Of a DNA stretch of 33,847 nucleotides, positions 1 to 8,624 are shown in pieces (the stretch's first letter is position 1; the number at the start of each line of letters is the position of its first letter). The notes under the pieces are model-generated. The model saw nothing but the letters and a program-made list of their open reading frames with translations, was not told the DNA's origin and ran no database searches. The position numbers were made by a program, and so were the translations under genes. Source of the stretch: Halopseudomonas aestusnigri (GTDB lineage Bacteria; Pseudomonadota; Gammaproteobacteria; Pseudomonadales; Pseudomonadaceae); contig NZ_NBYK01000020.1 of the NCBI RefSeq assembly GCF_002197985.1, forward strand, positions 1-33,847, in the 5' to 3' direction.

Positions 1-2
1 CC

Positions 3-1328
3 TACTTTAAATTAGACCCCCATATAGCAACCACCATTGCTCAAATAGCATGCTACCAAGACACTCTGCCTCAAGGCAGCCCATGCTCTCCTGTGATTGC
101 CAATCTCATAACCAACAGCCTTGACATTAACCTATCAAAGTTAGCTAAAAGAAATGGCTGCTCGTATACGAGATATGCTGACGATATAACTTTTTCGACT
201 AGAAAAAAAAGCTTTCCAGTAGCCATTGTCAAAGACATTGAAAGTATGACACTAGGCTCAAAGCTACTTGGTGAGATAAGACGCGCAGGCTTTTCTGTCA
301 ATCCTAAAAAAACCAGATTACAATTTAAAGATTCAAGACAGGAGGCAACTGGCTTAGTCATAAATAAAAAAGTAAGCGTTAAATCAGAATATTGGCGTTC
401 AACCAGAGCCATGGCTCACTCTCTATTTAAAACCGGGAAGTTCACGATCACCGACCAAGATGGCTCTTTAAGAGATGGCCATTTACCAGAGCTTGAAGGT
501 CGATTAGCTTTTATTGACTCTGTCGACTTTTATAACAACCTAGAAAAAAAGAAAACGCCAGAACCGAAATTTGAACCTAAGATACATACTGGCATTAACA
601 AATATCGCGACAAGTTAAATTCACGGGAAAAAGTTTACGGACGGTTTCTGCAATACAAGCTTTTTTTTGCAAATGAATATCCGACAATATTAACTGAAGG
701 GAAAACAGATAACGTATATTTAAAAAGTGCTTTGAACCAACTTCAAGCCGCCTACCCCAATCTAGTTAATCCTAAAACAGCTGAAGAAAAATATTCGCCG
801 AAGCTAAAATTTCCTGATTTAAATCGCAAAACAATGTACTTACTTGATATAGGTGATGGTGCAACACCTTTTATCAGATTTGTTCAAAGGTATGCTGCCG
901 ATTTAAAGCAGTTTGAAGACAAGAAAGCTAACAACCCAGTGATTCTAGTGCTTGATAACGATACAGGACCTAAAGACTTATTAAATCATTTAGTAAGCAA
1001 GGTCAAATCATGCCCTAATGATTTAACCAAACTAAAAAGCAGCGGATTCATTCATTTATTCCATAACCTTTACCTTATTTTGACTCCACTTAATCCCGGT
1101 GGAAAAGACTCCGCTATGGAAGATCTATTTGACTCTATGACCCTCAGAACTGTGATTGATGGAAAAACGTTCTCTCCAGCTCAGCATATCGATGTAAGCA
1201 AACATTATGGAAAGCATATCTTCTCTACTAAGGTTATTCGCTCAAACAAAGAAAATATTAACCTTGATAGATTTAAGTATATCTTTGATGAGATCGAGAA
1301 AGTTAAGCGGCATTTCTCAGCGTTGTAA
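3..1328 (+). CDS. Retron-type reverse transcriptase fused to TOPRIM-like domain (5' partial)
   Basis: The reading frame is open to the left edge, so the N-terminus and any msr-msd RNA upstream are missing. Seen: the RT segment LPQGSPCSPV (66-95), the catalytic YADD box at 174-185 inside YTRYADDITFS, and a VTG-like ATGLVINKK stretch typical of retron RT palms. After about 200 more residues a second domain shows EGKTD (696-710) and LDNDTG (about 951-968), the Glu and Asp-x-Asp signatures of a TOPRIM nuclease fold. Known: retron Ec67 (Eco2) carries an RT-TOPRIM fusion and acts in phage defence. Inference: this is a retron of that architecture, with RT making msDNA and TOPRIM as effector. The gene is strikingly AT-rich beside its GC-rich neighbours, which points to horizontal transfer. 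A GTG at 93 could be mistaken for a start, but the conserved RT motif runs through it. Confidence 0.87.
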   Translation, partial: YFKLDPHIATTIAQIACYQDTLPQGSPCSPVIANLITNSLDINLSKLAKRNGCSYTRYADDITFSTRKKSFPVAIVKDIESMTLGSKLLGEIRRAGFSVNPKKTRLQFKDSRQEATGLVINKKVSVKSEYWRSTRAMAHSLFKTGKFTITDQDGSLRDGHLPELEGRLAFIDSVDFYNNLEKKKTPEPKFEPKIHTGINKYRDKLNSREKVYGRFLQYKLFFANEYPTILTEGKTDNVYLKSALNQLQAAYPNLVNPKTAEEKYSPKLKFPDLNRKTMYLLDIGDGATPFIRFVQRYAADLKQFEDKKANNPVILVLDNDTGPKDLLNHLVSKVKSCPNDLTKLKSSGFIHLFHNLYLILTPLNPGGKDSAMEDLFDSMTLRTVIDGKTFSPAQHIDVSKHYGKHIFSTKVIRSNKENINLDRFKYIFDEIEKVKRHFSAL

Positions 1329-1476
1329 CGCCTGCAGTACCTTTATGAAGGACGAAACCGCGACCTGAACAATCGGCATAGCCCGCATCACAGCACTGAA
1401 ACGGGCGCCAAACGCATACTCCGCCTGGTGAACAACGCTTCGCTTGTGCCCACCCTACCGCCGAGCTACGGCGCGA
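1329..1476. other. Intergenic region between retron gene and pirin gene, with a possible degenerate dispersed repeat
   Basis: The segment returns to high GC right after the retron stop. Bases about 1421-1458 read, on the minus strand, as GTAGGGTGGGCACAAGCG, resembling a dispersed palindromic intergenic element seen in many GC-rich proteobacteria. The arms are imperfect here. There is no T-run terminator and no RNA gene that I can recognise. This is the junction of the AT-rich insert with the chromosome. No clear att site or direct repeat can be identified because the left end is outside the window. Confidence 0.3.
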
Positions 1477-2361
1477 TTATGCACTCCGCCACGGCAACGC
1501 CGGTGCCGCAATCCGCTCCCCATCAAACCCCGCGACCTTGCCGAAGCGCGCAGACTCCGCCTGCCACTCCCGCGTCGCTTCGATGATGTACTCCCGGCTG
1601 TAACCGACAAAATTCCAGAACATCAGTACCTTCTCGGCCGGTTCTCCGCCGATGAGGATCAGGCGGCTGCCGGGGGTGAGGGTGAGGTGCAGGGTGCTGG
1701 TGCCGGGGTCGAGGGCGGCGAGTTCGTTTTCGGCGAAGCGTTCGCCGTCCAGTTCCAGTTCGCCTTCCATTACCAGCAGGCCGTGTTCGAAGGCGGGGTT
1801 GAGGGTCAGTTCGCACTCGCCGCCGCTGGGGCTGTGGATATCCAGGCCGAGCAGTGGGCTGTAGACCTCGACCGGGGAGGTGTGGCCGGCGAAGTCGCCG
1901 ACCAGCAGGGTGAAGTCGATGCCGCTTTGCTGCCATCTGGGCAGGTCGGGGTAATGGGTAAAGGCGGGGTCGGCATCGGCCATGTTCGGTGGCAGGGCGA
2001 TCCACAGTTGGGCGGCGTGCAGGCGGTCGGTGGCGTCGGTGGAGTCTTCGGTGTGGCTGATGCCGCGGCCGGCGGTCATCAGGTTGACCTCGCCTGGGCG
2101 GATCAGTTGTTCGTTGCCGAGGCTGTCGCGGTGCAGCACGTCGCCTTCGATCATCCAGGTGAAGGTCTGCAGGCAGGTGTGCGGGTGGGCGCCTACGTGC
2201 ATGCCGTCGCCGGATTCAAAGTGGGCGGGGCCGGCGTGGTCGAGGAAGCACCAGGCGCCGATCTGGCGGCGTTGGCGGGTGGGCAGGACACGATTGACCG
2301 GCAGGGTGCCGCCGATTTCGGCGGTGCGGGCCACTATTCGCTGTGGTGCAGGTGTCGACAT
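1477..2361 (-). CDS. Pirin family protein (bicupin)
   Basis: A 294-residue cupin protein of the pirin family (YhhW/quercetinase-like). Known: members bind a metal in the N-terminal cupin; some cleave quercetin in vitro, and most have no established substrate. Seen: the metal-ligand pattern His59, His61, His103, Glu105 (HPHTCLQTFTWM and GRGISHTED), matching the His/His/His/Glu set of characterised pirins, followed by a C-terminal pirin domain. The ATG at 2361 was chosen because GGAGGAA sits just upstream (about 2368-2374) and the conserved protein begins at MSTPAP. The frame stays open further upstream, but that extension looks non-coding. It is transcribed divergently from the gene at 2498 and convergently with the retron gene. 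The physiological role is unknown. Confidence 0.85.
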   Translation of the reverse strand: MSTPAPQRIVARTAEIGGTLPVNRVLPTRQRRQIGAWCFLDHAGPAHFESGDGMHVGAHPHTCLQTFTWMIEGDVLHRDSLGNEQLIRPGEVNLMTAGRGISHTEDSTDATDRLHAAQLWIALPPNMADADPAFTHYPDLPRWQQSGIDFTLLVGDFAGHTSPVEVYSPLLGLDIHSPSGGECELTLNPAFEHGLLVMEGELELDGERFAENELAALDPGTSTLHLTLTPGSRLILIGGEPAEKVLMFWNFVGYSREYIIEATREWQAESARFGKVAGFDGERIAAPALPWRSA

Positions 2362-2497
2362 GGGACGGTTCCTCCGCTGCTGGGTCGCCGGGCGACATAA
2401 CTCGATACACACGGCGCGGAAACTCGGGCACGCCTCCACGGTCGGTGTTTGAACGCTAACAACGATCATGCGGCCACCCGCGGCCCGAGGCAATGCC

Positions 2498-4213
2498 ATG
2501 CAGGAACAGAGTCTGCCATCCCGCCATCTGACCCGGCGCTATCTGCCGGCCCGCTACCTCCCGCTACTTGCCACCCTGAGCTGCCTGTTGCTGCTCGCTG
2601 ACGACGTTATCCAGCAGTGGTTTACCAGCATCAATCACGCCGAGCTGGAACTGCGCTATGTGCTGGTGCTGTGGCTGTTCAGCCTCGGCCTGTGGCTGGC
2701 GGCCAACCGCTGGCTGACTGCACTGGTGCTGACGCTGCTGGCAGGCATGCAACTGATCCAGTTGGGCAACATGGCCTACACCGGCATGCCGTTGCTGCCC
2801 TCCGACCTGAGCGGGCTGTTCGGGGAGTTCGCCGATGTGCAGCAAACCGCCGTCGCCCAGCTCGGCAATCACTGGCATGTGCTGCCCAGTGTGCTGCTGC
2901 CCTACGGCGCGCTGTTTGTGCTGCATATGAGCCTGACGCCAAGGATCTCTCCGCGTGCGCGCTGGGTGGGCTGGATTCTGGTGCTGATCGTGCTGGCAGC
3001 CAAACCCTACCGGGCAACCTACCGCGACATGACGCACTTCATGCCGGGGCCGACCCGCTCGTCGCTGCACAACAGCCTGAACAGCTTTGCCTTCTACGCA
3101 GTGAACCTGGCTGGCCGTGAGCAGCAGGCACTGCCACAGAGCCCGTTCCAGCCCTACCAGGTGAGCTTTACCGCGCCCACGGCCAAACACGTCTGGATCG
3201 TGATGGCCGACTCGCTGCGCAGCGACCGGCTGGGCGTCATGGGCTACCAGCGCGATACTACGCCATTCCTGTCCCGGCTCAGGGACGACGGCGAGCTGCT
3301 GGTACGCCAGGGCATTGCCGCAGGCGTCTCCACGGCAGTCAGCCTGCCGGTATTTCTGAACCTGATCCGCGAGCCGGGCCAGAATCACCTGTTGCGCGAG
3401 CAGCCGCACAACCTGTTCCGGCTTGGCCGCGAGCAGGGCTTCAATACCTTCTGGCTGTCATCCCAGGAGTCCAAGCTGCTGACCTTCGCCGGCAAGCGGT
3501 TTATCGACGTGTCGATTACCCGCGAGGACTTTCCGCTGCTGTTTTCCCAACGGCAGGACCACGCCCTGAGCGACCTGCTGCCACGCAAGCAGTGGGGCGA
3601 GCGCAACCTGGTGATGATCAACCTGCGCACTGCACACAGCCCGTACGATCACAACTACGAGAACCACGACGAGCCGATTGCCCGCTGGCCCACAGACGGT
3701 CCGCTCAGCCGTAACATGCGCGAGGGTAATGCCTATGACAACGCGGTGCGCTACTTCGACGATGTGGTCGCCGATATTGTCGCCCAGTTCGATCAGCTGG
3801 AAGGCGAGCGCTATCTGCTGATTACCGGCGACCACGGGCAATTGCTCGGCGAGAATGAGGTCTGGGGCCATAACCGGCTGTTGCCGCCGGTGGTAGACGT
3901 ACCGGTGATGGTGCTGGCACGGGATGCACCGCAGGGGGCGCTGGACGATCTGGCCGGCCAGCGCTGGGTGAGTCACTACGAGGCCGGTCTGTGGCTGGCC
4001 CAGCGCCTGGGCGCGCGGGTGCTCAATCCCAATGCCGACCCGAACGTGCACTTCGTCAAGGGTAAGCTGCTGCTCGGCGATAACAGCATCATGCAGGTGA
4101 AAGAGTCCGGCGACGATTTGCAGTTCAGCGAACCCATGCTGCTCAGCAAGTGGCTGCAGGGCCCGGCCCAGCGCACGCTGCCCGCACCCGATCAGCCAGC
4201 AGATCCTGGCTGA
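2498..4213 (+). CDS. Inner-membrane sulfatase-fold protein, phosphoethanolamine-transferase-like
   Basis: About 571 residues. Hydrophobic segments fill the first ~170 residues (roughly 22-36, 54-69, 72-90, 128-144, 156-168), giving a membrane domain of about five helices. An extracytoplasmic alkaline-phosphatase/sulfatase fold follows. Seen: VMADSLRSDRLGVMGY (metal Asp near 238), GVSTAVSLP with a candidate nucleophile Thr near 279 (compare TATAVS-type motifs of EptA enzymes), and GDHGQLLGE with WGHN near the end of the domain (metal Asp/His). Known: EptA-type proteins move phosphoethanolamine from phosphatidylethanolamine to lipid A or other glycans. Odd: the usual Glu of the GES/GET motif is Asp, so the exact donor or acceptor is uncertain. 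The start at 2498 has GAGG seven bases upstream; an earlier in-frame ATG at 2468 lacks a site. Confidence 0.75.
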   Translation: MQEQSLPSRHLTRRYLPARYLPLLATLSCLLLLADDVIQQWFTSINHAELELRYVLVLWLFSLGLWLAANRWLTALVLTLLAGMQLIQLGNMAYTGMPLLPSDLSGLFGEFADVQQTAVAQLGNHWHVLPSVLLPYGALFVLHMSLTPRISPRARWVGWILVLIVLAAKPYRATYRDMTHFMPGPTRSSLHNSLNSFAFYAVNLAGREQQALPQSPFQPYQVSFTAPTAKHVWIVMADSLRSDRLGVMGYQRDTTPFLSRLRDDGELLVRQGIAAGVSTAVSLPVFLNLIREPGQNHLLREQPHNLFRLGREQGFNTFWLSSQESKLLTFAGKRFIDVSITREDFPLLFSQRQDHALSDLLPRKQWGERNLVMINLRTAHSPYDHNYENHDEPIARWPTDGPLSRNMREGNAYDNAVRYFDDVVADIVAQFDQLEGERYLLITGDHGQLLGENEVWGHNRLLPPVVDVPVMVLARDAPQGALDDLAGQRWVSHYEAGLWLAQRLGARVLNPNADPNVHFVKGKLLLGDNSIMQVKESGDDLQFSEPMLLSKWLQGPAQRTLPAPDQPADPG

Positions 4214-4224
4214 TCGGGTGCGGG
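4181..4224. terminator. Bidirectional hairpin terminator between convergent genes
   Basis: A perfect 19-bp inverted repeat has arms 4181-4199 and 4206-4224 and a 6-nt loop (4200-4205). It lies between the convergent sulfatase-fold gene and the RND permease gene. The left arm and the stop codon of the upstream gene are inside the hairpin, so it is partly coding. There is no long T-run on either side. It could stop both transcripts or protect 3' ends. Confidence 0.7.
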
Positions 4225-4225
4225 G

Positions 4226-7200
4226 TCAGACCCGCCGCCCTTCGACCGGGATCTGGTAGAACAGGCTGTAGATCACCGGCAGCACCACCAGCGTGAGCAC
4301 GGTGGCAAAGCCCAGACCAAACATGATCACCACCGCCATGCTCTGAAAGAAGGCGTCGGTCAGCAGCGGCGCCATGCCGAGGATGGTGGTCAGCGCGGCC
4401 ATCGAGACCGGGCGTACCCGGCTGATGGCCGAGTCGACCAGGGCGCTGTAGGCCTCCTTGCCGGAGTCGATCTGCAGGCGGATTTCGTCAACCAGCACGA
4501 TGCCGTTCTTGACCAGCATGCCGCTCAGACTGAGGAAGCCCAGTAGCGCCATAAAGCCGAACGGGATACCGGTGAGCAAAAAGCCCAGAGTCACACCGAT
4601 CACCGCCAGCGGTACGGTCAGCCAGATGATAGCGGCGCGCTTGAGCGAGTCGAACAGCAGGATGGTGATCAGAAACATCGCCAGATAGCCGAGCGGCAGG
4701 CTGCCGAACACGGCTTTCTGGGCGTCGCGCGAGCTTTCGTATTCCCCGCCCCACTCCAGACTGTAGCCGCGCGGCAGCTCGATCGCCTCGACTTGCGGAC
4801 GGATGCGGGCGAACAGTTCGGCGGCGGTCTGGCCGCTGATGATGCTGGGGTCGGCCTGCACGGTCAGGGTGCGCTTGCGGTCCTCGCGCAGGATCAGCGG
4901 GTCCTCCCAGTCGGTGACAAAGCCGCTGACCACCTGGGTGATCGGAATATAGGTACTGCGCGCCGAGCTCCAGACCAGCAGGTCGTTGAGGGTGCTGGCA
5001 TCCAGGCGCTCGTCTGCCGGGGTACGGGCGACGATGGGCAGCATGCGGGTGCCGTCACGGTAAAGCCCGACGTTGACGCCGCTGAAGTTCATTCTCAGCA
5101 GGGTATCCAGATCACGCTTGTCGACCCCCAGTTCACGCGCCTGCGCCTCGGCAAACTGCGGGCGGACCAGCTTGGTGCGCTCGCGCCAGTCGTGCATCAC
5201 GGCATCGGCGACCGGGTCGGCCTTGATGATGTCGATCGCCTGCGCGCCGAGCGCACGCAGCACCTGCGGATCGGGCCCGGTGAAGCGGGCTTCGATCTTG
5301 CTGTCGCTGCCGGGGCCGAGCATCAGTTGCTTGAGCTTGACCTTGGCGGTCGGGTGCTGCTGCTTGAAGTACTCGTCCAGCTGAGCAATCAGCGGGGCGA
5401 TCTGGTCGCGCTGCTCGGTGCGTACAAGCAGCTGCGCATAGTTGGCGTGAATGCGCTGGGGGAAGTAGGTGAGGATAAACCGCAGCGCGCCCTGACCGAT
5501 GGTCGACGTCACCTCGGTCACGCCGTCCTGCGCCAGCACATGACGATCAATCTCGGCCACCACCTGCTCGGTGTAGCGAATGTCGCTGCCCTTGGGCAGC
5601 CAGACATCGACAAAGAACATCGGCGTATTGGACGGCGGAAAGAAGCTTTTGCGCACCTGACTGAACCCGCCGACCGCGACCACCAGCAAGGCGGCGAGCA
5701 TGATCAGCGTCAGCACCCGGTGGTGCAGGGCGGCGGCGAGCAGTTTGCGGTACAGCACGAAGACGATGCCGCGGTAAGGGTCCTGCGGCTCGCCCTGTTC
5801 GCCCTGCGCGGCCTTATCGCGGAAGAACAGGCTGGCGAAGAAGGGTGTCAGGGTGATGGCGGTCACCCAGCTCAGGGTCAGCGAGATCAGCAGCACCTGG
5901 AACAGCGACAGACAGTACTCGCCGGTGGAGTCGTCCGACAGCCCGATGGGGGCAAAAGCGATGATGGCGATGGCGGTGGCGCCGAGCAGCGGCAGGTTGG
6001 TCTGACGCACAATGTCGCCGGCGGCCTGCAGGGTGGTCTGGCCGCGCTGGCGGCCGACCAGAATGCCTTCGACAATGACGATGGCGTTGTCCACCAGCAT
6101 CCCCAGCGCGATCACCAGAGCGCCGAGCGAGATGCGCTGCAGCTCAATCCCCAGCATCTGCATGAAGATAAAGGTGCCGAGCACCGTCAGCGCCAGCACC
6201 AGGCCGATCAGCAGGCCGCTGCGCAGGCCCATGAAGACCAGCAGCACCACCACGACGATGGCCACCGAGGCCAGGAAGTTCCAGACAAAGCCGCCGACCG
6301 ACTGCTCCACCTCGTCCGCCTGGTTGTAGAACACGTCGACGTGCATGCCGGCCGGGCGCTCTGCGTCCAGCTCGGCCAGACGTGCGGCTACCGCGTTGCC
6401 CACATCGACCACGTTGACGTGGGCGGCGTAGGATACGCCCAGCCCCAGCGCGGCCCGACCCTGGGCTCGGTAGAGGCTGGTCGGGGTTTCGGCAAAGCCG
6501 CGGCTGACCTGCGCCACATCGCCCAGATACACACGTTTGGAGCTGCCGGGCTGGCTGATGATCAGCCGCTCCAGTTCCTCGACATCCTGAAACTCACCGG
6601 TCGGATGCAGGCGGATCGACTCGCTGCCGACCAGCATGCGGCCGGCATCGGAGACCACGTTCTGCCGGCTGAGCAGGTCGTAGAGTCGCTGCGGGGCGAT
6701 GCCCAGCGCGGTCATCCGCGCACGCGAGATTTCCAGGTGCACCTGCTCCTGGGGCACGCCGGCCAGAGAGACCTTGCCGACGCCGTTGACCAGCACCAGC
6801 TCGCGGCGCAGGTAATCGGCGTAGTCACGCAGCTCGCGGTAGTCGTAGCCGTCCCCGCTGATCATCATGAAGGTGCCGTAGACGTCGCTGAAGTCATCCT
6901 GAATCTGCGGCTCGCTGACGCCCGGCGGCAGATTCGGGCGCAGGTCGTTGATGCGCCGGCGCATCTCGTCCCAGATTTGCGGCAGCTGGTCAGGGCCGTA
7001 TTGTTTCTGCACCTCGACAATAATCTGCGACAGCCCGGCGCTGCTGGTGGAGGTAATGGTGTCGATATACGGCAGCTGCTGGATGGCGTTTTCCAGCGGG
7101 TAGGTCAGTTCCTCCTCAACCTGCTGCGGGGACGCGCCGGGGTAGGGCGTAATGACCATCGCCATCTTCAGGGTAAAGGCCGGGTCTTCCAGCCGGCCCA

Positions 7201-7294
7201 GATCCAGGAAGGCGATGATCCCGCCGATACCGAGCAGCAGCGCCACCAGCCAGCTGGTGACCCGGCGCTGGATAAAGTATGCGGCTATGTTCAT
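4226..7294 (-). CDS. RND efflux transporter, inner-membrane permease subunit
   Basis: A 1022-residue AcrB-superfamily proton-driven exporter, full length for the family. Seen: the N-terminal helix preceding FLDLGRLEDPAF; PYPGASPQQVEEELTYPLE typical of the porter domain; two groups of membrane helices (about 335-540 and 855-1010); and ALGMLVDNAIVIVEG with its C-terminal partner SGMLVKNGIVLVDE, the Asp/Lys region of the proton relay. It works with the periplasmic adaptor encoded immediately upstream; that gene's TAA is directly followed by this ATG. No outer-membrane channel gene is nearby, so a shared TolC/OprM-type channel is likely. It falls in the AcrB/TriC-like drug-exporter branch rather than the heavy-metal branch. 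Substrates cannot be read from the sequence. Confidence 0.93.
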   Translation of the reverse strand: MNIAAYFIQRRVTSWLVALLLGIGGIIAFLDLGRLEDPAFTLKMAMVITPYPGASPQQVEEELTYPLENAIQQLPYIDTITSTSSAGLSQIIVEVQKQYGPDQLPQIWDEMRRRINDLRPNLPPGVSEPQIQDDFSDVYGTFMMISGDGYDYRELRDYADYLRRELVLVNGVGKVSLAGVPQEQVHLEISRARMTALGIAPQRLYDLLSRQNVVSDAGRMLVGSESIRLHPTGEFQDVEELERLIISQPGSSKRVYLGDVAQVSRGFAETPTSLYRAQGRAALGLGVSYAAHVNVVDVGNAVAARLAELDAERPAGMHVDVFYNQADEVEQSVGGFVWNFLASVAIVVVVLLVFMGLRSGLLIGLVLALTVLGTFIFMQMLGIELQRISLGALVIALGMLVDNAIVIVEGILVGRQRGQTTLQAAGDIVRQTNLPLLGATAIAIIAFAPIGLSDDSTGEYCLSLFQVLLISLTLSWVTAITLTPFFASLFFRDKAAQGEQGEPQDPYRGIVFVLYRKLLAAALHHRVLTLIMLAALLVVAVGGFSQVRKSFFPPSNTPMFFVDVWLPKGSDIRYTEQVVAEIDRHVLAQDGVTEVTSTIGQGALRFILTYFPQRIHANYAQLLVRTEQRDQIAPLIAQLDEYFKQQHPTAKVKLKQLMLGPGSDSKIEARFTGPDPQVLRALGAQAIDIIKADPVADAVMHDWRERTKLVRPQFAEAQARELGVDKRDLDTLLRMNFSGVNVGLYRDGTRMLPIVARTPADERLDASTLNDLLVWSSARSTYIPITQVVSGFVTDWEDPLILREDRKRTLTVQADPSIISGQTAAELFARIRPQVEAIELPRGYSLEWGGEYESSRDAQKAVFGSLPLGYLAMFLITILLFDSLKRAAIIWLTVPLAVIGVTLGFLLTGIPFGFMALLGFLSLSGMLVKNGIVLVDEIRLQIDSGKEAYSALVDSAISRVRPVSMAALTTILGMAPLLTDAFFQSMAVVIMFGLGFATVLTLVVLPVIYSLFYQIPVEGRRV

Positions 7295-8401
7295 TTAAAG
7301 CCCCCGCTCACGAACCCAGGGGCGCACCACCTGACCGTCACTCAGCTCAGCGCCGCCAGCAGCGACGATTCGCTCGCCGGCCTGCAGGCCGGTCAGCACC
7401 TCGATACCGTCGCGGGTCAGCTGACCGACGGTCACGGCGCGGGCAACAACCTGCAACGCGCCGTCCTGCTCGGCGACCACCCAAACCTGGCGATGCTCGC
7501 TGTCTTCGCTGTCCGGGCTGAATACCGCCTCTACCGGCACCACAACCGGAATCTCGGCCTGGCGGCTGATCTCGGCGAAGTTGACGATCACGGTGGCGCT
7601 CATGCCCGGCAGCAACACCAGACCATCGGGGATCGGCATGCTCAGGGTAACGTCATAAGCCAGGGTCGAGGGGTCCGGCTGGCTGGCGTACTCCTTGTAG
7701 TCGGCGCCAATCAGCGCCTCGGGGTAGTTGTCCAGCCGCACCTTGGAGCGCAGCTCGGCCGGCTGCAGGTCGCGGCGCAGGTTGCTCAAGAGGTTTTCCG
7801 GCAACTGGAACACCACGTCCATACTGTCGCCACTGTAGAGGGTGGCAATCGGCTGGTTCGGCTGCACCACCTGGAACTGCTCCACGTGGGTGCGGGCGAC
7901 CACGCCGTCAAACGGGGCGGTAATGCGCGTGTAGGCCAGTTCCTGGCGCGCCAGATTGAGCGCCGCCTCGGCCGAGTTGAACTGCGCCTTGCGCTGGTCG
8001 TATTCGGCCTGCGACACCATCTGCCGCTCAACCAGCTGCTCCATCCGCGTCAGCTGGCTGCGGGTCAGATCATAGCTGGCCTGGCGATCACTGAGTTTGA
8101 GCCGGTAATCGGTATCGTCCAAACGGGCGATCAGGTCTCCGCGCTGCACCTTTTGGCCCTCATGAACCTCCAGGCTCTGCAACTCGCCACCCAGACGGAA
8201 GGACAGCTGGGCCTCTTCAGGCGCCTTCAGCCGCGCCGGAAACTCGCGGATGCGCTCCGCACCCGGCTCCGTGACGGTGAACAGCTTGACCGGCCGGGGC
8301 TTGTCCGCCTGCGGGGCGGGCGGTTCGGAACAGCCTGCGAGCGAGGCGGCAACGACAATGGCCGAAAGACCTGTGGCAATCCAGCGTGCGACGCAATCCA
8401 T
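7295..8401 (-). CDS. RND efflux periplasmic adaptor (membrane fusion lipoprotein)
   Basis: About 368 residues. The protein begins MDCVARWIATGLSAIVVAASLAGC, a signal peptide ending in a lipobox (LAGC, Cys24), so it should be lipid-anchored in the periplasm. Then come a biotinyl-lipoyl-like segment (LQSLEVHEGQKVQRGDLIA), a coiled-coil hairpin (about 90-150, YDLTRSQLTRMEQLVERQMVSQAEYDQRKAQF), the second half-lipoyl segment (ITAPFDGVVARTHV) and beta-barrel domains. This is the standard HlyD/AcrA adaptor order. The start at 8401 is chosen because it precedes the signal peptide; an open extension upstream to 8572 is not protein-like. The gene abuts the permease with no spacer (TAA then ATG), so the pair is one operon. 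No local regulator gene is present. Confidence 0.92.
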   Translation of the reverse strand: MDCVARWIATGLSAIVVAASLAGCSEPPAPQADKPRPVKLFTVTEPGAERIREFPARLKAPEEAQLSFRLGGELQSLEVHEGQKVQRGDLIARLDDTDYRLKLSDRQASYDLTRSQLTRMEQLVERQMVSQAEYDQRKAQFNSAEAALNLARQELAYTRITAPFDGVVARTHVEQFQVVQPNQPIATLYSGDSMDVVFQLPENLLSNLRRDLQPAELRSKVRLDNYPEALIGADYKEYASQPDPSTLAYDVTLSMPIPDGLVLLPGMSATVIVNFAEISRQAEIPVVVPVEAVFSPDSEDSEHRQVWVVAEQDGALQVVARAVTVGQLTRDGIEVLTGLQAGERIVAAGGAELSDGQVVRPWVRERGL

Positions 8402-8624
8402 AGGTAACCTGTGACGTAGATGGCAGAAAGAAGGAAAAATAACTGACGGCATTATAGGGCTACAAAACGCTACATGGCGGTTAATCCTGACCATTCCCGG
8501 CCATTTTGTCGGCTTTTTCTGCCATGCGACCCAGTGCCGCAACATTCGGGCTTGCACTCTGGCAACCTTCAATCTATTTTTTTATATATTGTTTTGACCT
8601 TAATCGTACTGCCGTGAGGTGACC
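8402..8624. promoter_or_regulatory. Divergent intergenic region, efflux operon / MBL-rhodanese gene
   Basis: This 223-bp gap separates two divergently transcribed units, so it must hold both promoters. The stretch 8570-8600 is strongly AT-rich (a T-run, then TATATATTG), standing out from its surroundings and a plausible melting region. I could not place a convincing -35/-10 pair or an operator palindrome in it. No small gene is supported. Confidence 0.4.

Noticed and set aside
93-95. GTG as the start of the retron reverse transcriptase
   Set aside because: The conserved LPQGSPCSPV motif spans this position in the same frame, so the real start lies left of the window.
4793-8407. 1204-codon open frame on the plus strand opposite the RND genes
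   Set aside because: It is the antisense of two clear RND genes in a GC-rich genome; its His/Gln/Gly-rich translation has no domain and no ribosome-binding site.
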